A DNA stretch of 58,700 nucleotides, taken from Verrucomicrobiota bacterium. Lineage in GTDB: Bacteria; Verrucomicrobiota; Verrucomicrobiia; Limisphaerales; UBA9464. Within the stretch, counting starts at the first letter, position 1, and every line of letters begins with the position of its first letter. The notes under the pieces are model-generated. The model ran no database searches and had not been told where the DNA came from. It saw only the letters and a list, made by a program, of their open reading frames with translations. Location of the stretch: the NCBI GenBank assembly GCA_016871805.1, contig VHCG01000024.1, positions 1 to 58,700 of the forward strand. The letters run 5' to 3'. The position numbers and the translations under genes were made by a program. Positions 41,227 to 49,530 of this stretch are shown piece by piece.

Positions 41227-42366
41227 ATGAACACGCCCGGATCCGCAGTCCCTCCCGCCGCCCGCGACAAGCTCCTCTTCACCCCTGGCCCGCTGACGAC
41301 GTCCTCGGGCGTCAAGGAGGCCATGCTCCATGACGCCGGGTCCTGGCATTGGGAGTTCAACACCAAGGTCAAACACATCCGCGAACGGCTTCTCGCGCTG
41401 GCGGGAGTCCGACAGGACCAGGGCTGGGAATGCGTCCTCCTCCAGGGCAGCGGCACGTTCGGCGTGGAATCCGTCTTCCAGACCTGCGTCCCGCCCGACG
41501 GCAAGGTGGCCGTGCTGTCCAACGGGGCCTATGGCGAGCGCATGGTGCTGATGCTGCAGCATGCCCGGATCCCCCACGTCATTCTGCGCACCCAGGAGGA
41601 CACGCCCAACGATGCCCAGGCCCTGGACGACGCCCTCACCCAGGACCCCTCCATCACCCATGTGGCCGTCGTCCACTGCGAGACCACGACCGGCATCCTC
41701 AACGACATCGCGGCCGTGGGCGCCGTCGCCCGACGTCATGGGAAGACCTACGTGGTCGACGCCATGAGCAGCTTCGGCGCGGTGCCGATCGACTTCGAGG
41801 CCGTGGGCCTGGACTTCCTCATCTCCTCGGCCAACAAGTGCGTGGAGGGTGTCCCGGGATTCAGCTTCGTCCTGTGCCGTCGGGCCCGGCTCCTGGCGAG
41901 CGAGGGCTGGGCGCGGAACCTCAGCATGAACCTTCTCGACCAGCTCAAGGGGTTCGAGAAGAACGGACAGTTCCGCTACACCCCGCCCACCCACGCCATC
42001 CTCGCCTTCGAGCGGGCCCTTGATGAACTGGATCTCGAGGGCGGCGTGGCCGGCCGGGCCGCCCGTTACCGCAGGAACCATGAGGTGCTGCTCGCCGGCA
42101 TGCGGCGCCTCGGCTTCCAGAGCTACCTGCCCGCCGGTGTCCAGAGCTACATCATCACCAGCTTCCTCTTCCCGAAGGATCCACGGTTCACCTTCGCCGA
42201 GTTCTACAAGAGGGTCGCCGAGAAGGGCTACATCCTCTACCCCGGCAAGATCAGCCAGGCCGACACCTTCCGGATCGGCAACATCGGACGCCTCTTCGAG
42301 TCCGACCTCCGCTCCGTCGTCTACGCCATCGGGGAGGCGATCGAGGAGATGGGCATCCAACCCTGA
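41227..42366 (+). CDS. phnW: 2-aminoethylphosphonate--pyruvate transaminase
   Basis: 379 residues of PLP fold type I, class V. The pattern follows PhnW: LLFTPGPLTTSSGVKEAMLH at the start, VLLQGSGTFGVESVFQTCVP, VLSNGAYGERM, VVHCETTTGILND, VVDAMSSFGAVPIDFE, ISSANKCVEGVPGFSFVLCR with PLP Lys K204, and YPGKISQADTFRIGNIG near the end. It converts 2-aminoethylphosphonate + pyruvate to phosphonoacetaldehyde + alanine in the cytoplasm, the first step of AEP degradation. The ATG at 41227 is used; a TTG 15 bases upstream is not needed. No phnX (phosphonatase) or phnY/phnA is in the window, so the next step must be encoded elsewhere. Four bases separate it from the next gene. Confidence 0.87.
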   Translation: MNTPGSAVPPAARDKLLFTPGPLTTSSGVKEAMLHDAGSWHWEFNTKVKHIRERLLALAGVRQDQGWECVLLQGSGTFGVESVFQTCVPPDGKVAVLSNGAYGERMVLMLQHARIPHVILRTQEDTPNDAQALDDALTQDPSITHVAVVHCETTTGILNDIAAVGAVARRHGKTYVVDAMSSFGAVPIDFEAVGLDFLISSANKCVEGVPGFSFVLCRRARLLASEGWARNLSMNLLDQLKGFEKNGQFRYTPPTHAILAFERALDELDLEGGVAGRAARYRRNHEVLLAGMRRLGFQSYLPAGVQSYIITSFLFPKDPRFTFAEFYKRVAEKGYILYPGKISQADTFRIGNIGRLFESDLRSVVYAIGEAIEEMGIQP

Positions 42367-42370
42367 CCGC

Positions 42371-43741
42371 ATGAGTGCCGATCCGCTGGACGCCCTCCGC
42401 TCCGAGGGGGACGTCAACCTCTCCCCTAGACGCCGCCAGTGGTCGGCCGAACACGTCGGCCCCGAGGCCCAGGCACGCCTGGCCGAGGATTCCCGGCACT
42501 TCCTGCACCAGTCGCTCTCCACCCCCTGCCTCAACGTCCTGGCCAAGGCGAAGGGCGCCTGGATCGAGGACGTCGAGGGTCGACGCTACCTCGACTTCCA
42601 CGGCAACAACGTCCACCAGGTCGGCTTCTCCCACCCCCGGGTGGTGCAGGCGATCAAGGACCAGCTCGACACCCTCAGCTTCTGTACCCGGCGCTACACG
42701 TGCGACCCGGCCATCGAACTGGCCCGACGTCTTGCCGAGGTGGCCCCGGGGGATCTCAACCGGGTGCTGTTCGCCCCCGGCGGGACGAGCGCGATCGGCA
42801 TGGCCCTGAAGCTCGCCCGGATCGCCACCGGACGCTTCAAGTTCGTCTCGATGTGGGACTCCTTCCACGGGGCCTCGCTCGACGCCATCTCGATCGGCGG
42901 CGAGGCGGTCTTCAGGAAGGGCATCGGCCCCCTGCTCCCCGGATGCGAGCACGTCCCGCCCCCGGAACCGCTCCGATGCCCCTTCAAGTGCGGCACCACG
43001 TGCAGCCTCGCCTGCGCCGACTACGTCGAGTACGTCCTGGAGAAGGAGGGCGACGTCGCCGCGGTCATCGGGGAAACCATCCGCTGCACGCCCTTCGTGC
43101 CACCTCCCGACTATTGGCGACGGATCCACGCCGCCTGCCGGCGACACGGGGCCCTGCTGATCCTGGATGAGATCCCGATCGGACTCGGCCGGACCGGCAG
43201 ACTCTTCGCCTCCGAGCACTACGAGGTCGTCCCCGACATGGTCGTGCTGGGCAAGGGACTGGGTGGCGGGGTGTTCCCGATCGCGGCCCTGATCGCCCGC
43301 GAGGGACTGAACGTGGCGACCCAGACCGCCCTCGGCCACTACACCCACGAGAAAAACCCGGTCGCCTGTGCGGCAGGGCTCGCGACGTTGGACGTGATCC
43401 GGGACGAGAACCTGGTCGCCCACGCCGCGGACCTTGGCGAGTACACGCTGGAACGGCTGCGGGAACTGAAGCGGCGGCATCCGTTGATCGGCGATGTCCG
43501 GGGCAAGGGCCTCCTGATGGGCATCGAACTGGTCCGCCCGTCAGCCACACCCCACGGCGCCCCGGTCCCGGCAACCGACGAGGCCGAGCGGGTGATGTAT
43601 GCCGCGCTGAAACGCGGACTGAATTTCAAGGTGACGATGGGGAACATCCTGACCCTCACTCCGGCGCTGGTGATCTCGAGGACCGAGATGGACCTGGCGA
43701 TCGGGATCCTCGAGGAATGCCTTTCCGAGGTCGGGGCCTAA
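42371..43741 (+). CDS. pbfA: class III PLP enzyme, PbfA-like (R)-1-hydroxy-2-aminoethylphosphonate ammonia-lyase
   Basis: 456 residues of the class III aminotransferase fold. PLP Lys is K295 in VVLGKGLGGGVFPIAAL; aldimine-pocket motifs are FAPGGTSAIGMALKLAR, SMWDSFHGASLDAISIGGEA and LILDEIPIGLGRTG. The run LDFHGNNVHQVGFSHPRVVQ and the Cys-containing insert CPFKCGTTCSLACADYVEYV match the subgroup described as PbfA, which eliminates ammonia from (R)-1-hydroxy-2-aminoethylphosphonate to give phosphonoacetaldehyde, feeding the same product as PhnW. It is usually annotated only as 'aspartate aminotransferase family'. The position 4 bases after phnW strongly supports the phosphonate role; without that context another omega-amine transaminase would be possible. 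Confidence 0.78.
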   Translation: MSADPLDALRSEGDVNLSPRRRQWSAEHVGPEAQARLAEDSRHFLHQSLSTPCLNVLAKAKGAWIEDVEGRRYLDFHGNNVHQVGFSHPRVVQAIKDQLDTLSFCTRRYTCDPAIELARRLAEVAPGDLNRVLFAPGGTSAIGMALKLARIATGRFKFVSMWDSFHGASLDAISIGGEAVFRKGIGPLLPGCEHVPPPEPLRCPFKCGTTCSLACADYVEYVLEKEGDVAAVIGETIRCTPFVPPPDYWRRIHAACRRHGALLILDEIPIGLGRTGRLFASEHYEVVPDMVVLGKGLGGGVFPIAALIAREGLNVATQTALGHYTHEKNPVACAAGLATLDVIRDENLVAHAADLGEYTLERLRELKRRHPLIGDVRGKGLLMGIELVRPSATPHGAPVPATDEAERVMYAALKRGLNFKVTMGNILTLTPALVISRTEMDLAIGILEECLSEVGA

Positions 43742-43767
43742 GGGCTCCGCCACGACGCTCCCCGGAG

Positions 43768-43934
43768 GATTCACACGGGGACGCGGAGATACGGAGAAAA
43801 GTCCGGGAAGAGAGCTTGAAGGGGATCCGTGGCCGGACGGGAGACCCTGCGCTGCAGGCCTCTGGACTGCCCACTTTTCTGGGTCCCTCCTATTTCCTCT
43901 ACCTCCGCGAATCCCCGACCCCGCGCGAGCCCCT
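43768..43934. repeat. MITE-like inverted-repeat element, copy 3 (decayed)
   Basis: Left arm GATTCACACGGGGACGCGGA, then GATACGGAGAAAA (43768-43800); right arm TTTCCTCTACCTCCGCGAAT, then CCCCGACCCCGCGCGAGCC (43893-43931), more diverged. It lies between the pbfA-like stop and the ABC ATPase start; no ORF inside. The rest of the 262-base gap shows nothing else. Confidence 0.6.
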
Positions 43935-44003
43935 CTTCCTCCGCTCCACGTGCCACTCCCCTGACGGCTTTGAGGGACCGGGTGGCCGTGATACCGTCGA
44001 CCC

Positions 44004-44693
44004 ATGCCCGCCATCCAGGACGCCGTCATCGAGCTGCGTGAAGTCGCCAAGAGCTACCCCGGAATCGTCCCCGTCACGGTCCTCCGCACCGCCTCGCTCC
44101 GCGTGAACCGTGGTGAGACCGTCGCCCTCGTCGGTCCCAGCGGAAGTGGCAAGAGCACGCTGCTCAACCTCCTTGGCACCCTCGACACTCCGGACTCCGG
44201 CTCGGTCTGGATCGGAGGCCGGGACGTGACCCGGCTCGACGCGAAGGACCTGGCCCGGGTCCGCAACCGCGACCTCGGCTTCATCTTCCAGAGCCACCAC
44301 CTCCTGCCGCAGTGCTCGGTGCTCGAGAACGTCCTGCTCCCCAGCCTCGCCGACCGCGGCCATCCGCCAGCGGACGCCCACGAGCGGGCCCGACGCCTCC
44401 TCGACCGGGTCGGACTCGGGCCGCGTCACAACCATCTGCCCGGACAGCTTAGCGGTGGCGAACGCCAACGGGCCGCCGTGGTCCGGGCCCTCATCCAATC
44501 CCCCCAGGTGGTGCTGGCCGACGAACCCACGGGCGCCCTTGACCGCGCCAACGCCGAGGCCCTGGGCCGACTGCTCGTGGAACTGAACCTCGAGGAGGGC
44601 CTGGCCCTCGTCGTGGTCACCCACAGCCTCGAACTGGCCCGACAGATGTCTCGGATCGTCGAACTCAAGGACGGAGCCCTCCTCCCGGCATGA
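44004..44693 (+). CDS. LolD/MacB-type ABC transporter ATP-binding protein
   Basis: 229 residues. Walker A GPSGSGKS at 44-51, Q-loop FIFQSHHLLPQCSVLENVLL, signature LSGGERQRAAVVRALI, Walker B VVLADEPTGALD and H-loop VVTHS. This is the LolD/FtsE/MacB subfamily, whose subunits pair with FtsX-fold permeases and drive periplasmic mechanotransmission (lipoprotein release, efflux, cell-wall hydrolase control) rather than transport through the membrane. Its stop overlaps the permease start (ATGA, 44690-44693), so it forms a two-gene unit. Cytoplasmic, membrane-bound by its partner. Confidence 0.9.
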   Translation: MPAIQDAVIELREVAKSYPGIVPVTVLRTASLRVNRGETVALVGPSGSGKSTLLNLLGTLDTPDSGSVWIGGRDVTRLDAKDLARVRNRDLGFIFQSHHLLPQCSVLENVLLPSLADRGHPPADAHERARRLLDRVGLGPRHNHLPGQLSGGERQRAAVVRALIQSPQVVLADEPTGALDRANAEALGRLLVELNLEEGLALVVVTHSLELARQMSRIVELKDGALLPA

Positions 44694-47600
44694 CCCTTCC
44701 CGAACTCGTCTGGCGTTCGTTCCGGTTCCGACTTCGATCCCATCTCGGAACCCTTGCCGGGGTCATCGCCGCCGGCGCCATCCTCGTCGGCGCCCTCGCC
44801 GTGGGCGATTCCGTCCGGGAAAGCCTCAAACTCAAGGCCCGCGAACGGACCGGTCCCGTCTCGCTGGCCATCCTGGGAGGGGATCGGTTCTTCCGGAACG
44901 GCCTGCTCCAGGGTCCCGACACCGCCCCCCTGCTGCAGCTGCTCGGCACCGCGAACCGTCAGGACGGCGAGGCGCGGGTGAACCAGGTGCAGGTCCTCGG
45001 GGCGGATCCCCGGTTCTGGACGTTTTGGGGTGGATCCACTCCCAGGGGAGTCCCGACCCGCGGCCAGGTGGCCCTGAGCGCCGCCCTGGCCGAAGCGCTC
45101 CAGGCGACGGTCGACGACGAGCTGATTCTCCGCATCACCAAGCCCAGCGCCCTCTCGCGCGATGCCGTCGTCACCCCCCGCGATGACCAATCGGTCGCCC
45201 TGCGCCTGAAGGTGTCGGGGATCCTCACCCCAACGGAGGGTGACTTCAGCCTTACCAGCGGCTCGCAGCCCCCAATGAACGCGTGGGTGGACCAAGACCA
45301 GCTGGCCGACGCCGTCGGACTCCCCGGCCTCGCCAACCTCCTCCTGCGAACCGCACCCGGATCCGACCTCCTCGCCGACGAGGCTGCCGCCACCCAGGCA
45401 CTCGGGCAGGCGTGGACCCTTGCGGATGGTGGACTGAGCCTCGCCGCGATCCCAAGTGCCGTGCCATCCAACACCGTCGAGCTGGCCACCCGACGCATCT
45501 TTCTGGAGCCCCCCATCGTCCAGGCCACCGAACGGGTCGAGGTCCCCGCCCGGCGGATCCCGATTCTGACCTACCTCGTGAACGGACTCCGCCACGGGGA
45601 TCGTCTGACCCCATACTCAATGGTCACGGCCGCCGGGGCGCCGTACACGCCCGCCGATCTGCAGGACGACGAGATCGTGGTCAACGACTGGCTCGCCCGG
45701 GATCTCCGGGTAAAGGCGGGGGATCCGGTCGAGATGACGTACTACCGCGTCGACGCCGGGAGTCGGCTCACCGAGCACACCCAGACGTTCCGGGTCCGGC
45801 AAGTGGTTCCGATGGAGAGCGTGCATGCCGACCGGACCCTGATGCCGGAGTTCCCGGGCTTGTCGAAGGCGGAGAGCACGCGGGACTGGGACGCGGGATT
45901 TGAACTGGTCCACACGATCCGCGACGAAGACGAGACCTACTGGAAGCAGTGGCGCGGAACGCCGAAGGCCTTCGTCTCGCTCCGGATTGGTCAGCGGCTC
46001 TGGGCCAACCGGTTCGGGGATCTGACCGCGGTCCGATGGATCCCGGACGACGGTGCCGCCACCCCGACGGTGGTCGAGGCCCTCACCCGGGACCTGAACC
46101 AGCGCCTCCTGAAGCCCGGGGACGTCGGACTCGTGTGGCGGTCCATCGGCGTCGCGGCCCAGCGCGGGGCGACCGGAGGACAGGATTTTGGCGGACTATT
46201 CATCGGGTTCAGCTTCTTCCTGATCGTCTCGGCACTGCTCCTGACGGCGATGCTGTTCCGCTTTGCCCTCGACCGCCGCAGCTCCGAGATCGGGATCCTC
46301 GTCGCCCTCGGGTGGAGGATCCGTCGGGTGCAGGGGCTCATCCTCCTCGAGGGCGTGGTGCTGTCTGCCATCGGAGCCTGGATCGGGGCTCTCGTGGGCG
46401 TCGCCTACGCCCGCGGCATCCTGTGGGGACTGTCGACCCTCTGGCGCGACGCGGTGGCCGGAGCGGGACTGGGATTCCATCTGACATGGCTGCACCTCGC
46501 GACCGGCGTGGGCCTGTCGACCGCCATCTCCGCCGCGACACTCGGGGGGATGCTGCGGACGCTGGGACGTCGTCCCCCACGCGACCTGTTGCAGCTGGGC
46601 GGCGTCGAAGACGCCGTGGTGTCGCGGACGCTGCCACGGTGGATTCGCTGGGGGGCCTGGACCGGGCTCCTCGTCGCGGTCGGATTGACCGCTGTCGCCT
46701 GGAGCCGACGGACCGTGGAGCCCCAGCAGTTCTTCGGAGCCGGGGCCCTCTGGCTGATCACGGCATTGCTGGGGGTCCGGATCGCCCTGGCGCGCCTGCT
46801 GCCGGCCGAGACGGTATCGGCGCCCTGGGCGATCCGGAGTCTCCGGGGACTCGCCCTCCGGTCGCTGGCCCTTCGTCCGGCGAGATCGATCGGGACGATC
46901 AGCCTGCTGGCCTCGGCCACGTTCCTGATCATCGGCGTGGCGGCGCACCGTCTCGACGCAGGACGCGAGGCCGGCCTGCGTTCCTCGGGCACGGGCGGCT
47001 TCGCGCTCTGGGGGGAGACCACCCTGCCCCTCCTGCAGGATCTGAACACGGCCAAGGGTCGGGAGTTCCACGGCCTGGAGTCGGAACCCGGGGTCTCGGT
47101 GGTGCCCTTCCGGGTCCGGGATGGCGACGAGGCCAGCTGCCTGAACCTGAACCGCGCCCAGCGTCCCCGGATCCTCGGGGTGGATCCCGGACTGCTGGCC
47201 CAACGCCAGGCGTTCACCTTCACGCGGGTCGACACCACCCTCGGGGTCACCAACGGCTGGCTGGCCCTAGACCGGCCAACGAGACCGGCCGCGGCGGACT
47301 CCGGGATCCCGGAGATCCCAGCCATCGGTGACGCCAACTCCCTCCAGTGGGCGCTGCATCTGGGAATCGGGGACACGCTGGAGGTGTCGGACGAACGGGG
47401 TCGCCCGGTCCGGCTCCGCATCGTGGGTGCCGTCGCGAACTCCATCCTCCAGGGCAGCCTGATCGTGTCCGAGGCCGACTTCACCCGGCTGTATCCCGGC
47501 GAAGGCGGGCACCGGGTCCTGCTCATCGATGCGCCCCACGGGGGCACGAACCTGATCGCGGGGTGGAGTCGGGCCCTGCAGGACGTGGGACTGGAGCTGA

Positions 47601-48025
47601 CCCCGACGGTGCGGCGGCTGGACCGCTTCAACGCGGTGCAGAACACCTACCTCAACACCTTCCAGATGCTCGGCGGACTCGGGCTGCTCCTGGGGACGGT
47701 GGGCCTGGGTGTGGTGGTGGCGCGGAACATCCAGGAACGTCGTGGGGAGCTGGCCCTGATGCAGGCCGTGGGATTCCCGTCGCGGTCGATCGGGTCGTGG
47801 CTGGCCCTGGAACATGGGATCCTGCTGCTGGCCGGCATCGGCATCGGCACCGCCACGGCGGCCGTGGCGGTCTGGCCGTCCCTAATACAGCCGGGGTCCG
47901 GACTCCCGGTGAACAGCCTGGCCGTCACGTTGGGGGCGGTGCTCGCCAGCGGATGCCTCTGCACCGCGACGGCGGTCGGACTGGCCCTGCGACGGCGTCT
48001 GATCGAGGGTCTGAAGGAGTTGTGA
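44690..48025 (+). CDS. large FtsX-type ABC permease
   Basis: 1111 residues. N-terminal TM helix (HLGTLAGVIAAGAILVGALA), then a periplasmic domain of about 450 residues with beta-rich MacB-like core, then the first FtsX bundle (GLFIGFSFFLIVSALLLTAM at about 500-525, with further helices to about 620), extra helices at about 655-755 (GLLVAVGLTAVAW, TISLLASATFLIIGVAAHRL), a second periplasmic domain at about 755-985, and the second FtsX bundle (FQMLGGLGLLLGTVGLGVVV at about 990, LIQPGSGLPVNSLAVTLGAV, to the end). This two-FtsX layout of more than 1000 residues is the 'duplicated' MacB/LolCE-like type common in PVC bacteria. It acts with the ATPase at 44004 in the inner membrane; the cargo is unknown. 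A small hairpin (AGGGC-GTCGTA-GCCCT, 48039-48054) follows the stop. Confidence 0.88.
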   Translation: MTLPELVWRSFRFRLRSHLGTLAGVIAAGAILVGALAVGDSVRESLKLKARERTGPVSLAILGGDRFFRNGLLQGPDTAPLLQLLGTANRQDGEARVNQVQVLGADPRFWTFWGGSTPRGVPTRGQVALSAALAEALQATVDDELILRITKPSALSRDAVVTPRDDQSVALRLKVSGILTPTEGDFSLTSGSQPPMNAWVDQDQLADAVGLPGLANLLLRTAPGSDLLADEAAATQALGQAWTLADGGLSLAAIPSAVPSNTVELATRRIFLEPPIVQATERVEVPARRIPILTYLVNGLRHGDRLTPYSMVTAAGAPYTPADLQDDEIVVNDWLARDLRVKAGDPVEMTYYRVDAGSRLTEHTQTFRVRQVVPMESVHADRTLMPEFPGLSKAESTRDWDAGFELVHTIRDEDETYWKQWRGTPKAFVSLRIGQRLWANRFGDLTAVRWIPDDGAATPTVVEALTRDLNQRLLKPGDVGLVWRSIGVAAQRGATGGQDFGGLFIGFSFFLIVSALLLTAMLFRFALDRRSSEIGILVALGWRIRRVQGLILLEGVVLSAIGAWIGALVGVAYARGILWGLSTLWRDAVAGAGLGFHLTWLHLATGVGLSTAISAATLGGMLRTLGRRPPRDLLQLGGVEDAVVSRTLPRWIRWGAWTGLLVAVGLTAVAWSRRTVEPQQFFGAGALWLITALLGVRIALARLLPAETVSAPWAIRSLRGLALRSLALRPARSIGTISLLASATFLIIGVAAHRLDAGREAGLRSSGTGGFALWGETTLPLLQDLNTAKGREFHGLESEPGVSVVPFRVRDGDEASCLNLNRAQRPRILGVDPGLLAQRQAFTFTRVDTTLGVTNGWLALDRPTRPAAADSGIPEIPAIGDANSLQWALHLGIGDTLEVSDERGRPVRLRIVGAVANSILQGSLIVSEADFTRLYPGEGGHRVLLIDAPHGGTNLIAGWSRALQDVGLELTPTVRRLDRFNAVQNTYLNTFQMLGGLGLLLGTVGLGVVVARNIQERRGELALMQAVGFPSRSIGSWLALEHGILLLAGIGIGTATAAVAVWPSLIQPGSGLPVNSLAVTLGAVLASGCLCTATAVGLALRRRLIEGLKEL

Positions 48026-48424
48026 GTCCCAGGATGCCAGGGCGTCGTAGCCCTACCCTTGGCCCAGCCACGCACCTTGTCGCCATCCCGGAGGGATGTC
48101 CGCCGCGTCGAGGCGCGATACCGCACCACGATCGCCGCACCAGGATCACCGCACCGAATCCACCCATCTCCCCCAGCCGTCCCCGCGGTTAAATCCCAAC
48201 GGGATTCCGTCCCCCGGCCCAGGGTTGCCGAGCCCGCGAGGCGAGCCTGGGTCTCCGTCCCAACGCGTTTCCAGCCGCAACGCCGTTGGCGTGGCTGGCC
48301 CGGATCGAGGCTCCACGCCCTTCCCCTTGCGCCGGCCAACCGACGACAGGCACGCCCCCTGCATTGGACGCCCCCATCGGGTCCTCATCCCCACTGCACC
48401 GGGGACCGAGGAACCCGGGCTGCC
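48026..48424. repeat. intergenic region with palindromic repeats
   Basis: 399 bases without a convincing gene. After the hairpin at 48039-48054 there are: a CCCAACGGGATTCCGTCCCC segment (48195-48214), CCCAGG...CCTGGG (48218-48251), and CCAGCC-GCAACG...-GGCTGG (48271-48298). This pattern (AACGGGATTCCG, CCCAGGGTTGCC...GCCTGGGT) resembles an interspersed palindromic family common in PVC genomes, recalled from experience and not searched. Open frames here are short or unrelated to known proteins and look like repeat-derived noise. It may carry the promoter of the hydrolase gene. Confidence 0.6.
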
Positions 48425-49147
48425 ATGCGAACCCAATCCCCACCCCTGCGCCCCACCACCGAAACCGAGGTCCATATTTCCGTGGAGGGCGGCACCCTCG
48501 AGGGCATCCTGGCGATACCGGACCGGTCCGACGGCCTCGTGATCTTCGTCCATGGCAGCGGGAGAAGCCGGAACAGTCCGCGGAACCGGTGCGTCGCCCG
48601 ACGCCTGCAGTCGGCCGGACTGGGCACGCTGCTGTTCGACCTCCTGACCCCGCCCGAGGAGGCGGAGGACTGGGTGACGCTGAACCGACGGTTCAACATT
48701 CCCCTGCTCGCAGGACGCCTCATGAAGGCCACACGATGGGTTGCCAGCCAGCCAGGGGGCTCCGGACGACGGTTCGGATTCTTCGGAGCCAGCACGGGGG
48801 CGGCTGCCGCCCTGGTGGCCTCCGCCCAGCCTGGGTGCCCGGTCGATGCCATCGTCTCCCGCGGAGGCCGACCCGATCTTGCCGGCGCCGCGCTGTGCAA
48901 GGTGACTGTGCCTACCCTCCTGATCGTGGGCGGAGACGACTGGGACGTGCTCCAGCTCAACCGGAATGCGATGTCAAATCTCCGGTGCAAGGCCAAGCTG
49001 CAGCTCATCCCGGGAGCCACCCATCTCTTCGAGGAACCCGGCGCCTTGGACCAGGTCTCCCGCCTCGGCGGCACCTGGTTCCGTCGTCATTTCGTCGAGG
49101 AATCCACGGCCCACCGATCCCATGAGTCCTCCGTCCCGATTCCGTGA
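48425..49147 (+). CDS. alpha/beta hydrolase (dienelactone-hydrolase type)
   Basis: 240 residues. Oxyanion segment VIFVHGSGRSRNSPRN, nucleophile elbow FFGASTGAAAALVAS (Ser in G-A-S-T-G), acid VGGDDWDVL and His GATHLFEEPGAL are all present, so a serine hydrolase fold is intact. Cytoplasmic; no signal peptide. Substrate unknown. This type is often next to, or fused with, a phosphoribosyltransferase; here the following gene begins 26 bases before this one ends, and it is a phosphoribosyltransferase remnant. ATG at 48425, before ISVEGGTLEGILAIP. Confidence 0.87.
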   Translation: MRTQSPPLRPTTETEVHISVEGGTLEGILAIPDRSDGLVIFVHGSGRSRNSPRNRCVARRLQSAGLGTLLFDLLTPPEEAEDWVTLNRRFNIPLLAGRLMKATRWVASQPGGSGRRFGFFGASTGAAAALVASAQPGCPVDAIVSRGGRPDLAGAALCKVTVPTLLIVGGDDWDVLQLNRNAMSNLRCKAKLQLIPGATHLFEEPGALDQVSRLGGTWFRRHFVEESTAHRSHESSVPIP

Positions 49148-49530
49148 CCGCATCGAGGCCGGACGTGCACTCGCGCAGGCGCTGCGCCGGTTCGCCCGGT
49201 GGCCCGACCTGCTGGTGCTGGGACTGCCCTGCGGCGGTGTGCCGGTCGCCGCCGAGATCGCCCCCGAACCCAATGCGCCCCTCGATGCCCTCATCGTCCG
49301 GAAGCTCGGCGTGCCCGGATGGGAGGAGCTGGCGTCCGGCGCCATCGCGTCCCCAGGTGTCCGGATCCTCAACGAGGACATCTTGGCCCACACCCGGATC
49401 GGCGAGGACGACATCCGACGCATCACCGGCCGCGAACAGGCCGAGCTGCGCCGCCGCGAACTCCTCTACCGGGGACATGTCGGTGCGCCCGAGGTCGCCT
49501 TGAACCGGATGACTCCCGGTGCTCCGCAGA
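49122..49530 (+). pseudogene. truncated phosphoribosyltransferase
   Basis: The ATG at 49122 starts FRDRIEAGRALAQALRRF, PDLLVLGLPCGGVPVAAEIA, LDALIVRKLGVPGWEELASG, then AIASPGVRILNEDILAHTRI and REQAELRRRELLYRG, which follow the N-terminal half of the phosphoribosyltransferase family that pairs with dienelactone-type hydrolases. After YRGHVGAPEV (about 49497) the similarity stops: the PRPP loop (the VDDG(L/I)ATG motif of this family) and the rest, about 90 residues, are missing, and the frame runs antisense into the sulfatase gene, whose stop is at 49531. The gene was therefore cut off, and the product cannot bind PRPP in the normal way. The end coordinate marks the break, not a stop codon. Confidence 0.72.

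Noticed and set aside
42371..43741. Plain 4-aminobutyrate or aspartate aminotransferase
   Set aside because: The fold is shared, but the HGNNVHQVGF and SMWDSFHGASLDAISIGGEA pattern and the phnW neighbour favour the PbfA subgroup; kept as the alternative.
48059..48424. N-terminal extension of the hydrolase gene
   Set aside because: The upstream part is encoded by palindromic repeat sequence, is basic and Pro-rich, and the hydrolase family begins near the ATG at 48425.
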